A stretch of DNA of 64,000 nucleotides, from NCBI GenBank assembly GCA_037127315.1, contig JBBBDQ010001186.1, forward strand, positions 869,501 to 933,500. The letters run 5' to 3'. The translations under genes were made by a program, and so were the position numbers. The notes beneath the pieces are model-generated. The model did no database searches, had not been told where the DNA came from, and saw nothing but the letters and a program-made list of their open reading frames with translations. Of this stretch, positions 20,648 through 31,874 are shown piece by piece. Numbering within the stretch: position 1 is the stretch's first letter; each line of letters starts with the position of its first letter. This stretch comes from Ascarosepion bandense. Taxonomy: Eukaryota > Mollusca > Cephalopoda > Sepiida > Sepiidae.

Positions 20648-21204
20648 AAAATAGATACAATACCTCCTTGCAGAAATGTAGACAAGAGTAAAGAATATTC
20701 TTTTTTTTTAATATTTTTTATGCTAGAAAATGCTAGAAAATTTTGCAGTTGCAAACTTTTCTAGTAATATAAGCTTTATGTTAATTTCAGTTGCTTTTTA
20801 TTTCAACACCTCATGGTAACAGACATTGCATTTAAACTATTGGAGATTGTAACTATCAGGGAAGCAATTATACAGAAGGGAGTTCTACAAGCAAGAAATG
20901 CAAGAAAAGAAACTGATTGAGTAGAAGTAGAGACTACATTGATTGTTTTGACTGTAAAAGGGTAGGTCCGAGTTGACAATCTAGTGATAGTAAAGGTGAG
21001 GACAGCAGTCGAAACAATGTAAATAGTGTAAATAGATACAATACCACATCTAGAAATGTAGACAAGAGTAAAGAATATTCTTTTTTTTAATCTTTTATTT
21101 CGTTTTTTAAAAAGAAATGCTAGGAAATAATTTTACAGTTGCAAACTTTTCTAGTAATATAAGCTTTATGTTAATTTCAGTTGCTTTTTACTTCAACATC
21201 TCAC
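20648..21204. repeat. Second half of a ~387-bp tandem duplication
   Basis: 20648-20812 (AATAGATACAATACCTCC...) matches 21030-21204, and 20815-21020 matches 19911-20125. The order X-Y-X'-Y' is contiguous in the second unit and split by the LINE at 20137-20647 in the first. Confidence 0.85.
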
Positions 21205-21309
21205 GCAGATGTTAGCAAACAACTTAAACTGAAAATAAAATGCTAAACATCAGGAGAGATTTTTTTCATGCATTTCTTTTAAAAAGCCTGTTTTAACACA
21301 ATAACCTGT

Positions 21310-21870
21310 TGTAGCACAATAGCTGCTTTAGTGATTAACCCACAAAAAATTGATACTGACTTGGCAGCCCTGCTGCAGTCACTCTCCCACCAGTGTGACA
21401 TAGATTCCCTGTGCCTCTTCTACAAATACTTTCATAGCTTCTGCTCTGATGAACTTAGCTCACTAGTGCCCCCTAGGTATGAATTTACACGAGCTACTAG
21501 ATTGGCAACTAGGTCCCACCTTTTACAGTGAAACCAATTATATGTAACCACATTTCTACTCTAACAGCTTTTTTCTCACACTTCTCACCTGTGGAATTCC
21601 CTTCCATATACTTGCTTCCCCAACAGTTACAATCTCCAGGAATTTAAATGTAAGTTCAACAGACACCGCCTATCTCACTAACTCGCGTCCATTCTCGCAA
21701 GCATTTTTCTCCATCCACTCCACCCCTATTACACCGGTATTCTCATCCTTCTTTTACCCGCCTCCTGACGTCCCTATAACTAACTCCTCCTTCTCATCAC
21801 TTTCCCCTATGTATCCCTCTGTGCAACAGTGGCAGAAAAATGCCTTGCTTCGGATGAAATGATTAAAAAA
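21310..21870 (+). mobile_element. LINE-1x 3' fragment
   Basis: Matches INPQKIDTDLAALLQSLSHQ, SLCLFYKYFHSFCSDELSSL and VPPRYEFTRATRLATRSH. After frame breaks come CNHISTLTAFFSHTSHLWN and the UTR, with a tail GCCTTGCTTCGGATGAAATG plus A-run. Confidence 0.8.
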
Positions 21871-22072
21871 AAATCGGAAACAAGAGATGAAATATAACCA
21901 TATCAAAAAAGAATACATTAAAGATAACATCATTTGAAATTTCTTTGATACTTTTTATATATGATATGGAATTTAGTGTGTCATAAAACTAAATTCAGTG
22001 CGTATGTTCTGAAATAGTTGAGGTTAGACTGTTAGTGACAAAATTTTTCTTCTAATAATTAATAGACTTTCA

Positions 22073-24470
22073 TATAATGTAAAAACTATTGATTAAAACA
22101 ACAAAGGTGAGGATACTAGTACAACTAATTTATAGAATAATGCCAATACCTGATTTAAGAACATTACAGAACACCAATGGTCTGATACCACAAAATGTAA
22201 AATCTGTTGATCAAAACAACAAAGATGATGATTCTAGTACAACTAATTTATAGAATAATGCCAATACCTGATTTAAGAACATTACAGAACACCAATGGTC
22301 TGATACCACAAAATGTAAAATCTGTTGATCAAAACAACAAAGATGATGATTCTAGTACAACTAATTTATAGAATAATGCCAATACCTGATTTAAGAACAT
22401 CACAGAACACCAATGCTCTGATACCACAAAATGTAAAATCTGTTGATCAAAACAACAAAGGTGAGGATACTAGTACAACTAATTTATAGAATAATGCCAA
22501 TACCTGATTTAAGAACATTACAGAACACCAATGGTCTGATACCACAAAATGTAAAATCTGTTGATCAAAACAACAAAGATGAAGATACTAGTACAACTAA
22601 TTTATAGAATAATGCCAATACCTGATTTAAGAACATTACAGAACACCAATGGTCTGATACCACAAAATGTAAAATCTGTTGATCAAAACAACAAAGATGA
22701 TGATTCTAGTACAACTAATTTATAGAATAATGCCAATACCTGATTTAAGAACATCACAGAACACCAATGCTCTGATACCACAAAATGTAAAATCTGTTGA
22801 TCAAAACAACAAAGGTGAGGATACTAGTACAACTAATTTATAGAATAATGCCAATACCTGATTTAAGAACATCACAGAACACCAATGCTCTGATACCACA
22901 AAATGTAAAATCTGTTGATCAAAACAACAAAGGTGAGGATACTAGTACAACTAATTTATAGAATAATGCCAATACCTGATTTAAGAACATTACAGAACAC
23001 CAATGGTCTGATACCACAAAATGTAAAATCTGTTGATCAAAACAACAAAGATGAAGATACTAGTACAACTAATTTATAGAATAATGCCAATACCTGATTT
23101 AAGAACATTACAGAACACCAATGGTCTGATACCACAAAATGTAAAATCTGTTGATCAAAACAACAAAGATGATGATTCTAGTTCAATCAATTTATAGAAT
23201 AATGCCAATACCTGATTTAAGAACATCACAGAACACCAATGCTCTGATACCACAAAATGTAAAATCTGTTGATCAAAACAACAAAGGTGAGGATACTAGT
23301 ACAACTAATTTATAGAATAATGCCAATACCTGATTTAAGAACATTACAGAACACCAATGGTCTGATACCACAAAATGTAAAATCTGTTGATCAAAACAAC
23401 AAAGATGATGATTCTAGTTCAACCAATTTATAGAATAATGCCAATACCTGATTTAAGAACATCACAGAACACCAATGGTCTGATACCACAAAATGTAAAA
23501 TCTGTTGATCAAAACAACAAAGATGAAGATACTAGTACAACTAATTTATAGAATAATGCCAATACCTGATTTAAGAACATTACAGAACACCAATGGTCTG
23601 ATACCACAAAATGTAAAATCTGTTGATCAAAACAACAAAGATGAAGATACTAGTACAACTAATTTATAGAATAATGCCAATACCTGATTTAAGAACATTA
23701 CAGAACACCAATGGTCTGATACCACAAAATGTAAAATCTGTTGATCAAAACAACAAAGATGAAGATACTAGTACAACTAATTTATAGAATAATGCCAATA
23801 CCTGATTTAAGAACATTACAGAACACCAATGGTCTGATACCACAAAATGTAAAATCTGTTGATCAAAACAACAAAGATGATGATTCTAGTTCAACCAATT
23901 TATAGAATAATGCCAATACCTGATTTAAGAACATCACAGAACACCAATGCTCTGATACCACAAAATGTAAAATCTGTTGATCAAAACAACAAAGGTGAGG
24001 ATACTAGTACAACTAATTTATAGAATAATGCCAATACCTGATTTAAGAACATTACAGAACACCAATGGTCTGATACCACAAAATGTAAAATCTGTTGATC
24101 AAAACAACAAAGATGAAGATACTAGTACAACTAATTTATAGAATAATGCCAATACCTGATTTAAGAACATTACAGAACACCAATGGTCTGATACCACAAA
24201 ATGTAAAATCTGTTGATCAAAACAACAAAGATGAAGATACTAGTACAACTAATTTATAGAATAATGCCAATACCTGATTTAAGAACATTACAGAACACCA
24301 ATGGTCTGATACCACAAAATGTAAAATCTGTTGATCAAAACAACAAAGATGAAGATACTAGTACAACTAATTTATAGAATAATGCCAATACCTGATTTAA
24401 GAACATCGCAGAACACCAATGGTCTGATACCACAAAATGTAAAATCTGTTGATCAAAACAACAAAGATTT
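22073..24470. repeat. 118-bp satellite array, 20 units
   Basis: The landmark ACAAAG(G/A)TGA recurs exactly every 118 bp from 22101 to 24343, with a truncated 21st start at 24461. Units share CAATACCTGATTTAAGAAC and ACCACAAAATGTAAAATCTG. They fall into three main types by linked variants: A (GGTGAGGATACTAG), B (GATGATGATTCTAG with GCTCTG) and C (GATGAAGATACTAG). There are no indels between units. No coding frame. Confidence 0.97.
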
Positions 24471-24591
24471 AGACAATCCTTTACATAAATTAATATGTCA
24501 GCATTAAGGTGAATCTAAAGTTATAGATATCACCTTGGTCAATACTCATTTTAGTATACATATATATATATTTTTAAATGATTTGTATGTA

Positions 24592-24896
24592 CATTGTGGT
24601 GTAGTGGATATCGACTTGGAACAACAAATCGGGGTGCCAAGTTCAAATTCCAGTTGAATTCCTTGCAGTCACTTACACACAAATACCCTTGGGAAAGGTA
24701 TTAATCCATCTCTTCTCTCCAGTTATGGGTTAAATAATAGGACAGATTGGGTTCTATAGCCTTGGCTGGCAACCAGTCTACCATAGAAAGCAATGGCAAC
24801 CTACTGCAGGAAAATCTCCTGTCTAGTCAGTCATGCCTCTTTTGAGACGTGATCGCCCAAAGCGTGCATCATATATGACACTTAACTGACTGACTG
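24592..24896 (+). repeat. SINE-A full-length copy
   Basis: TTGTGGTGTAGTGGATATCG head through CACTTAACTGACTGAC end, about 100 bp after the satellite. Confidence 0.9.
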
Positions 24897-25017
24897 AATA
24901 TAATAGTTGAAAACATGATTAGAGCTCCTACTGGACACATAATGGGGGATCAGTTTTATATTGTTATGAAGTAATAAACACACCCCCTACTTATTACTAC
25001 TTAATAATATAATACGT

Positions 25018-25172
25018 CTCTTCCCCCTCTAGCTATGAGTCAAATAACAGGACAGATTGGGTTCTATAGCCTTGATTGGCAACTCAATGGCAACCTACTG
25101 TGGGATAATCTTCTGCTGAGTCAGTCATGTCTCTTTCGAGCGTGTATCACGTATGGCACTTAACTGACTGAC
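25018..25172 (+). repeat. SINE-A, 5'-truncated
   Basis: Starts in the body at TCTCTTCCCCCTCTAGC and ends CACTTAACTGACTGAC. An internal deletion removes the 'accagtctacc' part. Confidence 0.85.
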
Positions 25173-25309
25173 CTAGTTGGGTGTAGGAGATCAATGTCTT
25201 CAAAAGATACTTTTTCTTTGTCTCTGATTTTCTTAAATGTTTCTCATAAAAAATTGTAGTTATTTTTTATTGCCTTCTCCATGGACTCAGCTTGTTATTC
25301 TCCTGAACT

Positions 25310-25475
25310 GGCTGCCATCAAGGCTAGGGAATCTAATCTACACTGCTATTTAACATATAACTGGAGGAGAAAAGATGGATTTATACCTTTTCAAGAAGCA
25401 ATTTTGCGAAAGTGAATGAAATTCAAAATTGAAGTTAATTTCCAAATAAGTATTACACTACCTGCACATTCCATA
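25310..25475 (-). repeat. SINE-A, degenerate
   Basis: Inverse of the body and head: CTGGCTGCCATCAAGGC...TATTTAACATATAACTGG...TATTACACTACCTGCACA. Confidence 0.65.
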
Positions 25476-25479
25476 AATT

Positions 25480-26265
25480 TTTACAATCCTTAAAGCACGG
25501 TTTTTGTATTATTATTTTGGAACTGATTGGGTCTTTGTTAAAGTCAAATGCAAAAGCTTTCTCCTCTAATTCTCAAATGAGAATTGAAAAAAAAAGATGT
25601 ACCGATCTCCCCGTCAGTCTGGTTATCTTCAAAAGTTTCTGGACAGTAGTGTTCTAATATTTTTTATTAATTTTTTTGCTCATTTTCTTATCCAGTATTG
25701 GATAACATAGAAATCCAACTGTATATGATGTCGGATGCACACTGAGTTTGGAATGCAGATCGAATTCCCTGTGGAGCAAATAATTCCATTTGGTCTGATC
25801 ATTTTCAATTACAAACTTAGAAGCAGACATTTTTGGTGGGTTAAGGAGGACTTCAATTTGGTTAATTTTGGAAAATCATATGGAATTCCTAATATTATCC
25901 ATCTCAAGAAACTTTGCTTTGGAATATCTACTTGTATTTTGCACCAGAATTTCAAGAAAGGCGTTACCTATCATTGAGCATGAATATATATCAATTTTTT
26001 ACAATGATAATACATCTTACCATTTTTAGGAAAGATCATGTTGTGGTCTAATAATAAATAGATTTAGTGGATATATAGAGGATTACATTGTGGCTGAGAG
26101 AGTTCAGACTTGTGGCAAAAGCCAGGGTACTGAATGCAGATTTTCAATATCATTTGCACCCACTGCCCCTGTTATTTGGAACTTCACTGCACCAGAATAA
26201 TCCAACTCACATTGCTGGGTTAACTAGATTAGAAAATATCCTCAGAAACAATTTTTTCCAAATGG
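25480..26265. other. No supported feature
   Basis: AT-rich, no recognised repeat. The 80-aa frame at 25735-25977 has no family resemblance I can defend. Confidence 0.5.
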
Positions 26266-26267
26266 AA

Positions 26268-26912
26268 ATTTAATAGAAATATGATGGAAATATGATATAA
26301 ATAAGCTAATAATCTGATAGATATATGATACAAATACAATAGAAAAAAGACAGAAATAAAATAGAAATAAAAAATAATATGATAGAAATAAGATAGAAAT
26401 ACGATAGAAAGAAGACAGAAATAAAATAGAAATAAAAAATAATATGATAGAAATAAGATAGAAATTTGATAGAAATAAGATAGAAATAAAATAGAAATAA
26501 AAAGAAATATGATAGAAATAAAATAGAAACATGATAGAAATAAGATGGAAATTTGATAGAAATAAAAAGAAATATGACAGAAATAAAATAGAAATATGAT
26601 AGAAATAAAATAGAAATTTGATAGAAATAAGATAAAAATAAAATAGAAATAAAAAGATATATGATAGAAATAAAAAATAATATGATAGAAATAAAATAAA
26701 ATATGATAGAAATAAGATAGAAATTTGATAGAACTAAGATAGAAATTTGATAGAAATAAAAAAGAAATATGATAGAAATAAGATAGAAAATAGAAATAGA
26801 AAAAATTTGATAGGAATAAAATAGAAATATGATAGAAATAAGATGGAAATAAAATAGAAATATAAAAGAAATTTGATAGAAATAAAATAGAAATTTGATA
26901 GAAATAAGATGC
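26268..26912. repeat. 11-bp minisatellite (GATAGAAATAA-type)
   Basis: Imperfect 11-bp units such as GATAGAAATAA, GATAGAAATTT and AATAGAAATAT are repeated about 58 times. Because 11 is not divisible by three and the units lack stops on the minus strand, long F/Y/I/S-rich frames of up to 253 codons arise on both minus frames. These are artefacts. A short related patch is at 34575-34660. Confidence 0.9.
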
Positions 26913-27049
26913 TATGTCATTTTTATTATAAACAGAATTCAGAATTCCAGAACACACTATCTTATCAAAGCTATCATGGAATTGACTCAAAGGTTAGCCT
27001 GAAAAAATTCTTTATACAATCATATAATATTTGAATACATTTCATGAGT

Positions 27050-27052
<3 letters not shown>

Positions 27053-27104
<52 letters not shown>
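27053..27104. repeat. (TA)n microsatellite
   Basis: Pure TA, about 50 bp. Confidence 0.97.
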
Positions 27105-27107
<3 letters not shown>

Positions 27108-27639
27108 TGTAATGGATTATAGAATACTATTTATGGTGGATGTTGCTTGCATGATTTAGAAAATTGCTACAAAATATTGTTGCAAATTCCATAACGAATT
27201 TGAAGGAATCTGCATCCTTTTGCAATATTTAGAAAAAACATTTTGAAGAAATTGTAGACTTGGAAATATGTTCATTATACTAGAATATTTTATCTAGAAT
27301 ATTTTGTTGAAATATCTTGAAAATATTTTTGAGAAAATTACGATACATTTGAAAGTACACATATTAATTTAGTATGAAACAAATCTATTTATTCCTGTCA
27401 TAATGGCAAATGTGATCAGGTCAATCAAATAAAATTTGCAGCTGATTTTAAAAAATAAGCTACAATTTGTTGTTGACTGGGTCAAGAAATGACTTGTGTA
27501 TCAGAAATGAAACGACTTGCTTTTAATCCTCAAAGAACATTTTTTTGTCCTTCATCAGCATGGCTGATGCTAACCGCCAGGAGAGTGACTTGTTTTTGTC
27601 TTCCCAGGTCAACATTTTCTACTGACATTAAATGAAATG

Positions 27640-28255
27640 ACTGTATCAATTCAGTGTCTAGGTCTTCTGCTAGGAAAGTTGATTTCCTTTATCAGGCTAG
27701 ACAATTTTTCTTGTCACAATCTATCTTACACATTTATTAGTCTACTATTCATCTGTATATCAAATATTGCTGCCATATCTAGTTTGGGGCTTCAGCTATG
27801 TATTCTTGACAAAATTCACAGAAGAATCTCCAACATTATCAGTCCTGACCTGGCAATTCTGCTTTAAGTAATTCCCCGCTGTTGTAACACAGCTTCATAT
27901 TTTCATGGTAATTCTTTTAATAAGCTTTACTCTTTGGTACCACGACTTTATGAATTTAAGCCCAGCACTAGATTGGCAATTAGGTCTCATAATTCTACAG
28001 TCAAAATTGCTAAGTTTATGCCTAAGTTTGATGCTAATAGTTTCTTCTCTTGCACTTTTGCTAGTGAGATTTCCTCTGGCTCCATACTTTCCTGTTCTCT
28101 ACGACTTTCAAAAATTTGAATGCAACATCAATTGTCATCTTCTGTCTCTTTGAATCTTGGCCCTTTAACATAACCCCTCTTAATTTCTTTCCCTTACAAT
28201 AACCCTTTGCATCTTAGTGGCTTTATTGCTTTGCTTGGGGTGAGATGATTAAAAA
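27640..28255 (+). mobile_element. LINE-1x C-terminus and tail, old
   Basis: 'LRLDNFSCHNLSYTFIS', 'LQLCILDKIHRRISNIIS', 'PDLAILL', 'RLYEFKPSTRLAIRSHNSTV', 'KFDANSFFSCTFASEIS' in changing frames, then the tail TTGCTTGGGGTGAGATGATT. Confidence 0.7.
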
Positions 28256-28259
28256 TTAT

Positions 28260-28665
28260 CTACGATATAGATTTTTTTCATTTTTCTAAGAAGATCAAGA
28301 TATTTATCCGGCTTCTCAATTTAGTGTCTGTGAATCATGCACAATTAGATGGAACTTGTACTCTCTGTTTGTATTGATTAGATCTTACTTTCTAGCATCG
28401 ATTAGGGAATTCATTTAAATTCTAAAATAAATTCTATTTTTTGTTTCTTCCAGACAGCTTTTGGTTTTTGCTTACTCATTTTGTCTGCAAAGACATTTGA
28501 AAATATTCCAACTGTTCAAGCATTTTTCATAGTAAATTTTGAAAATTACACTTCTATAAAACTGCTTTCTAGTTTATTCAAAAACTAAAAATAATTTTTT
28601 TTTAACCTTTTTGGATTAAAATTGGATTAAAATCAAAATTGAGAATTGATATAATTTTATCATAA
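28260..28665. other. No supported feature
   Basis: AT-rich spacer between two LINE copies. Confidence 0.55.
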
Positions 28666-28669
28666 AGAT

Positions 28670-29820
28670 TTATAAGTCTACAATTCATCATTGCTTTGAA
28701 TATTGCTGCCATACCTGATTTGATGTTTCTATATATTTAGAAATGCTTGATAAATTCCAAAAAAGTATCTGCAATGTTATTGGTTCTAACCTGGCCTCTC
28801 AGCTTCAGTCACTTTTCAACTGCCATAATGTAGCTTTCTTGTGCATTTTCTGTTAATACGTTCATGGTCATTGTTCTGATGAACTTTCTTACATTATATC
28901 TAGACTTTAAGAATTTAAGCATAGTCCTAAATTGGCAACAAGGTCTCGATGTATTACAGTTGAAATGATGAGATGTAACTGCAGACTCTATGTCAGCAGT
29001 ATTTTTTTTTTTTGCACTTCTAACTTGTAGAACTCTCTTCTCACTTTTTGGTCCTGGGTATGATGGCAAACTGCAACTGGCAGCAAGGCCTCTGATTAGG
29101 AGGTTGTGAGGAGCATGGAACCACCTCTTAATTGCTGTTGTTCCCAGGTCCTGCCTGACCAGGAGTGGTAGCACCAGTTAGGTTCCCAGCTATGGGCAAA
29201 TTGTTAACCCCCAAACTGGGGTCAAAACACTATGAAAGTATAAAAACATGCTTTTATAGAAATATATACATAAAAATAGATTTTTATAGAAAAATATACA
29301 TTTTTGAAGGAAAAATATTGCTAACAATACTTTTCTGAAAGAAAAATTATTACCATAGCACATTTTTTAAGAAAAAAAAATTATTGGCATAATACATTTT
29401 TGAAGGAAAAAAATTATTACCAGTAATACATTTTTGAAGACAAAACTAGAAGACATTTTGAGTTTTTTAAAATGAAAAAAATAAATTTTTCATCATAATC
29501 TGACTAAATCAACCTTCGCACTATAACCAAAATATTAAAAAATATTTTAAAGCCCCATCTTTTTGGCATTAAATAACCCACAGAGGTGTTGATATGCCTG
29601 TTAAACAAAACTCAAACTCAAACTCTTCTCACTTCTTGCTTCCCAGTTAACTTTGGTTTTCAAAAGTTTAAATGCAAAGTCAAATATTATCTTCTATATT
29701 TTTAATTCCTGTATTTTACTGTTCTTAATCCTTAATAGAGCTTTTTTCCTCATATTCTCTCACACTCAGTAATTCCTTGTGTCTTAGTGACTTTATTGCC
29801 TTGCTTGGAGTGAAATGATC
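28670..29820 (+). mobile_element. LINE-1x copy split by a 576-bp insertion
   Basis: 28670-29046 gives the 'LEMLDKFQKSICNVIGSNLAS' and 'LDWQQGLDVLQLK' equivalents up to '..FFALLTCRTLF'. After the insertion, 29623-29820 resumes with ..FFLLASQLTLVFKSLNAKS and the family tail CCTTGCTTGGAGTGAAATGA. The join is bracketed by CTCTTCTCACTT at 29035-29046 and 29623-29634. Confidence 0.8.
29047..29622 (+). mobile_element. SINE-F, inserted in the LINE
   Basis: A 576-bp insert between 12-bp target duplications. The head includes GTCCTGGGTATGATGGC and CCCAGGTCCTGCCTGACC. The middle has repeated TTTTATAGAAA(A/T)ATA and TTTTTGAAGGAAAAA blocks. The end is GGCATTAAATAACCCACAG...GTTGATATGCCTGTTAAACA and an ACTCAA repeat. 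The same end motif lies at 38500-38560. Non-coding retroposon by structure. Confidence 0.7.
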
Positions 29821-30870
29821 TTTTTTTTTTTCATCTTTTCACCCCAAGCAAGGCATTCCACTGCCACTATTGCACAAGGGATTATATAGGGGAAGGTGAA
29901 GAAAAAGAGTGGTTATATATAGGAAATGTCAGAAGAAGGGTAATAGAGGGGTAAGGATACCAAGGCTGAGGGTTGGGTAGATGGGAAGAGTGTTTGAAAG
30001 AATGGATGCAAGTTAGTGTGTTAGGAGGTGTCTATTGACCTTCCATTTAAACTCCTGGAGATTGTATCCGTCGGGGGAAGCAATCGTGTGGAAGGGAATT
30101 CCACAGTTGGGAAGTGCAAGAAAAGAAGTTGTTGGAATAGAAGTTGCGGTTATATTTTATCGGTTTCACTGCAAAAGGGTGGAACCTAGTTGCTAATCTA
30201 GTATCTCATGCAAATTCGTACCTAGGGGGCACCAGTGATCTAAGTTCTTCGGAGCAGAAGCCATGAAAGTATTTATAGAAGAGACACAGGGAAGCCACGT
30301 CATGCTGGTGAGAGAGAGACTGCAGCCAGTCTGCCAAGTCGGTATCAATCACATTACAGACTCTCCATTGTATTTTGTCAAGAACCCCGAGGAAAATAGC
30401 AGGGGCACCTGACCAGATGTGCCAGCAGAATTCAATGCACGGGTGAATGGTAGATTTAATTATGTGCAAGATAGATTTAGACAGAAAAAACTTCTAGGCC
30501 CTGCACAGAGAACCAACTTTCATAGCAGAGGGATTTAGCAATGGATTCGATATAGTCATTCCACTTGAGGTCTGCTGAAAGTGTGAGACCAAGGAGGCGT
30601 AGTGTTGAACTCTCTGGGAGGCAAGCCTGGTCCATGCTAATGGGAAGTAGGTGTGATTATCTATGATGGTTAATTGATAGCAGCTTCATTTTAGAAGCAT
30701 TAAAATTTATGAGCCATTTCTTACCCCAGTCCACTACAGATTAGAGGTCCTTTTCAAGCTCAGCTGCAAGGTTCGCTTTTTCACCCACACCACATTTTTT
30801 AATCAAGGCGATAGTAAACTGTGGTGTCATCGGCGTACATACCTACTTGGGATCTTATGGTATCAGGGAG
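29821..30870 (-). mobile_element. LINE-1x 3' part, tail-to-tail with the previous copy
   Basis: Poly-T and inverted tail CACCCCAAGCAAGGCATTCC follow directly on the tail of the plus-strand LINE. Coding matches on the minus strand: IHPCIEFCWHIWSGAPAIFL, GVLDKIQWRVCNVIDTDLAD, WLQSLSHQHDVASLCLFYKY, FHGFCSEELRSLVPPRYEF. Further upstream come CRARKF, the KMAHKF.NASKMKLLS region and a decayed YADDTT-like segment near 30830. Confidence 0.85.
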
Positions 30871-30874
30871 ATCA

Positions 30875-31395
30875 AAGTTAAGATTTTCATGAGTATTTAA
30901 GAGTTAACTAGATTGTTTGTCAATATCATCAGATTACTTGTGAAAAAATAAAATAAATATCAATGCACATTTGTCAAAATGGCTCAGTTAATTATATCTA
31001 TTTTAAAAGTTCAATTCTATTAACTTAGCCCAGTTTCATGATCAGCAATTTTGCTAGAACATTTTCAGAGAATGAATGTATAATAATTCTTCTCTTTCTT
31101 GATATTTGCTTCTCCAGTCCATAAATGCAAGCAGTTGTCCTACCAGTTTCCTTATTTCTGTTTTTATTTCCTTATAAAGAAACATTTACCATTCATTGAC
31201 CGAACAGGCAGTGCTACTTTTAACTAAAATTTTAAAAATCTTTCTCTTAAAATAATTTTTTAGAAAAATGGGTCTCTCAAGTCCTCTGACAACTTATTAC
31301 TTTTTCCTGCATTAATAGGAGTTTCCTTCCTAACCTTTTGTTTGAAGCATTGTGGAATGTCAACATCTTGATTATGTCATTATTTTCATGTCAAA
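30875..31395. other. No supported feature
   Basis: AT-rich, non-coding. Confidence 0.55.
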
Positions 31396-31397
31396 TT

Positions 31398-31870
31398 ACA
31401 TGAGACTAGCAGTCTTGCTCGGGTGTAATGAAAGCTTTAAAACTAATCCATGGTCCTGGAGCTCAGACTCAGCCTAAAGAATATTTGTGTGAAGTTTTGT
31501 GAGAATCGGTTAAAAACTGTGGATTTGTATAAAGGACATACAGACAGATAAACAGACACACACACACAAACATCTTGCCTTTTATATATATATATATATT
31601 ATCGAGTTTCTGAATATTGTTTCTTATATCTTTGTCTGTATCAAATTTGATTAAAATCGGGTTATTCCTTCTATAACCTGATTTTTTTCGATTATCGATT
31701 TTCAATATTTATAGGAGGTACCCCGACACAAAATCTAGTTAAGAACACTCGCAGACACTTATAGTACAACTGTGTAAATTTTCAAGAAAATCGGTTCAGC
31801 TGTTTCAGAGTCTATAGGTAATGGACACACACACAGAAACAAAGTTCCATTTATAAATAAGTTTAGATTA
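31398..31870 (+). repeat. Dispersed repeat G, copy 1
   Basis: From CTTGCTCGGGTGTAATG to CCATTTATAAATAAGTTTAG, with internal CA and TA microsatellites. It matches 38948-39476 in inverse orientation, including CCTGGAGCTCAGACTC, ATCGATTTTCAATATTTATA and TCGGTTCAGCTGTTTC. No terminal inverted repeats or coding frame. Class unknown; the 3' UTR of a LINE is possible. Confidence 0.75.
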
Positions 31871-31874
31871 GATA

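Noticed and set aside
22073..24470. CRISPR-like regular repeats
   Set aside because: The 118-bp units are contiguous with no unique spacers, in eukaryotic DNA; the array is a satellite. The 34-bp array at 51.98 kb is likewise contiguous.
25735..25977. 80-aa frame as a gene
   Set aside because: No motif, no splice signals, AT-rich codon pattern like surrounding non-coding DNA.
26229..26990. 253-aa hydrophobic Y/F/I/S-rich minus-strand frame
   Set aside because: It is the translation of an 11-bp tandem repeat; a second minus frame over the same DNA is also open, as expected for a stop-free unit.
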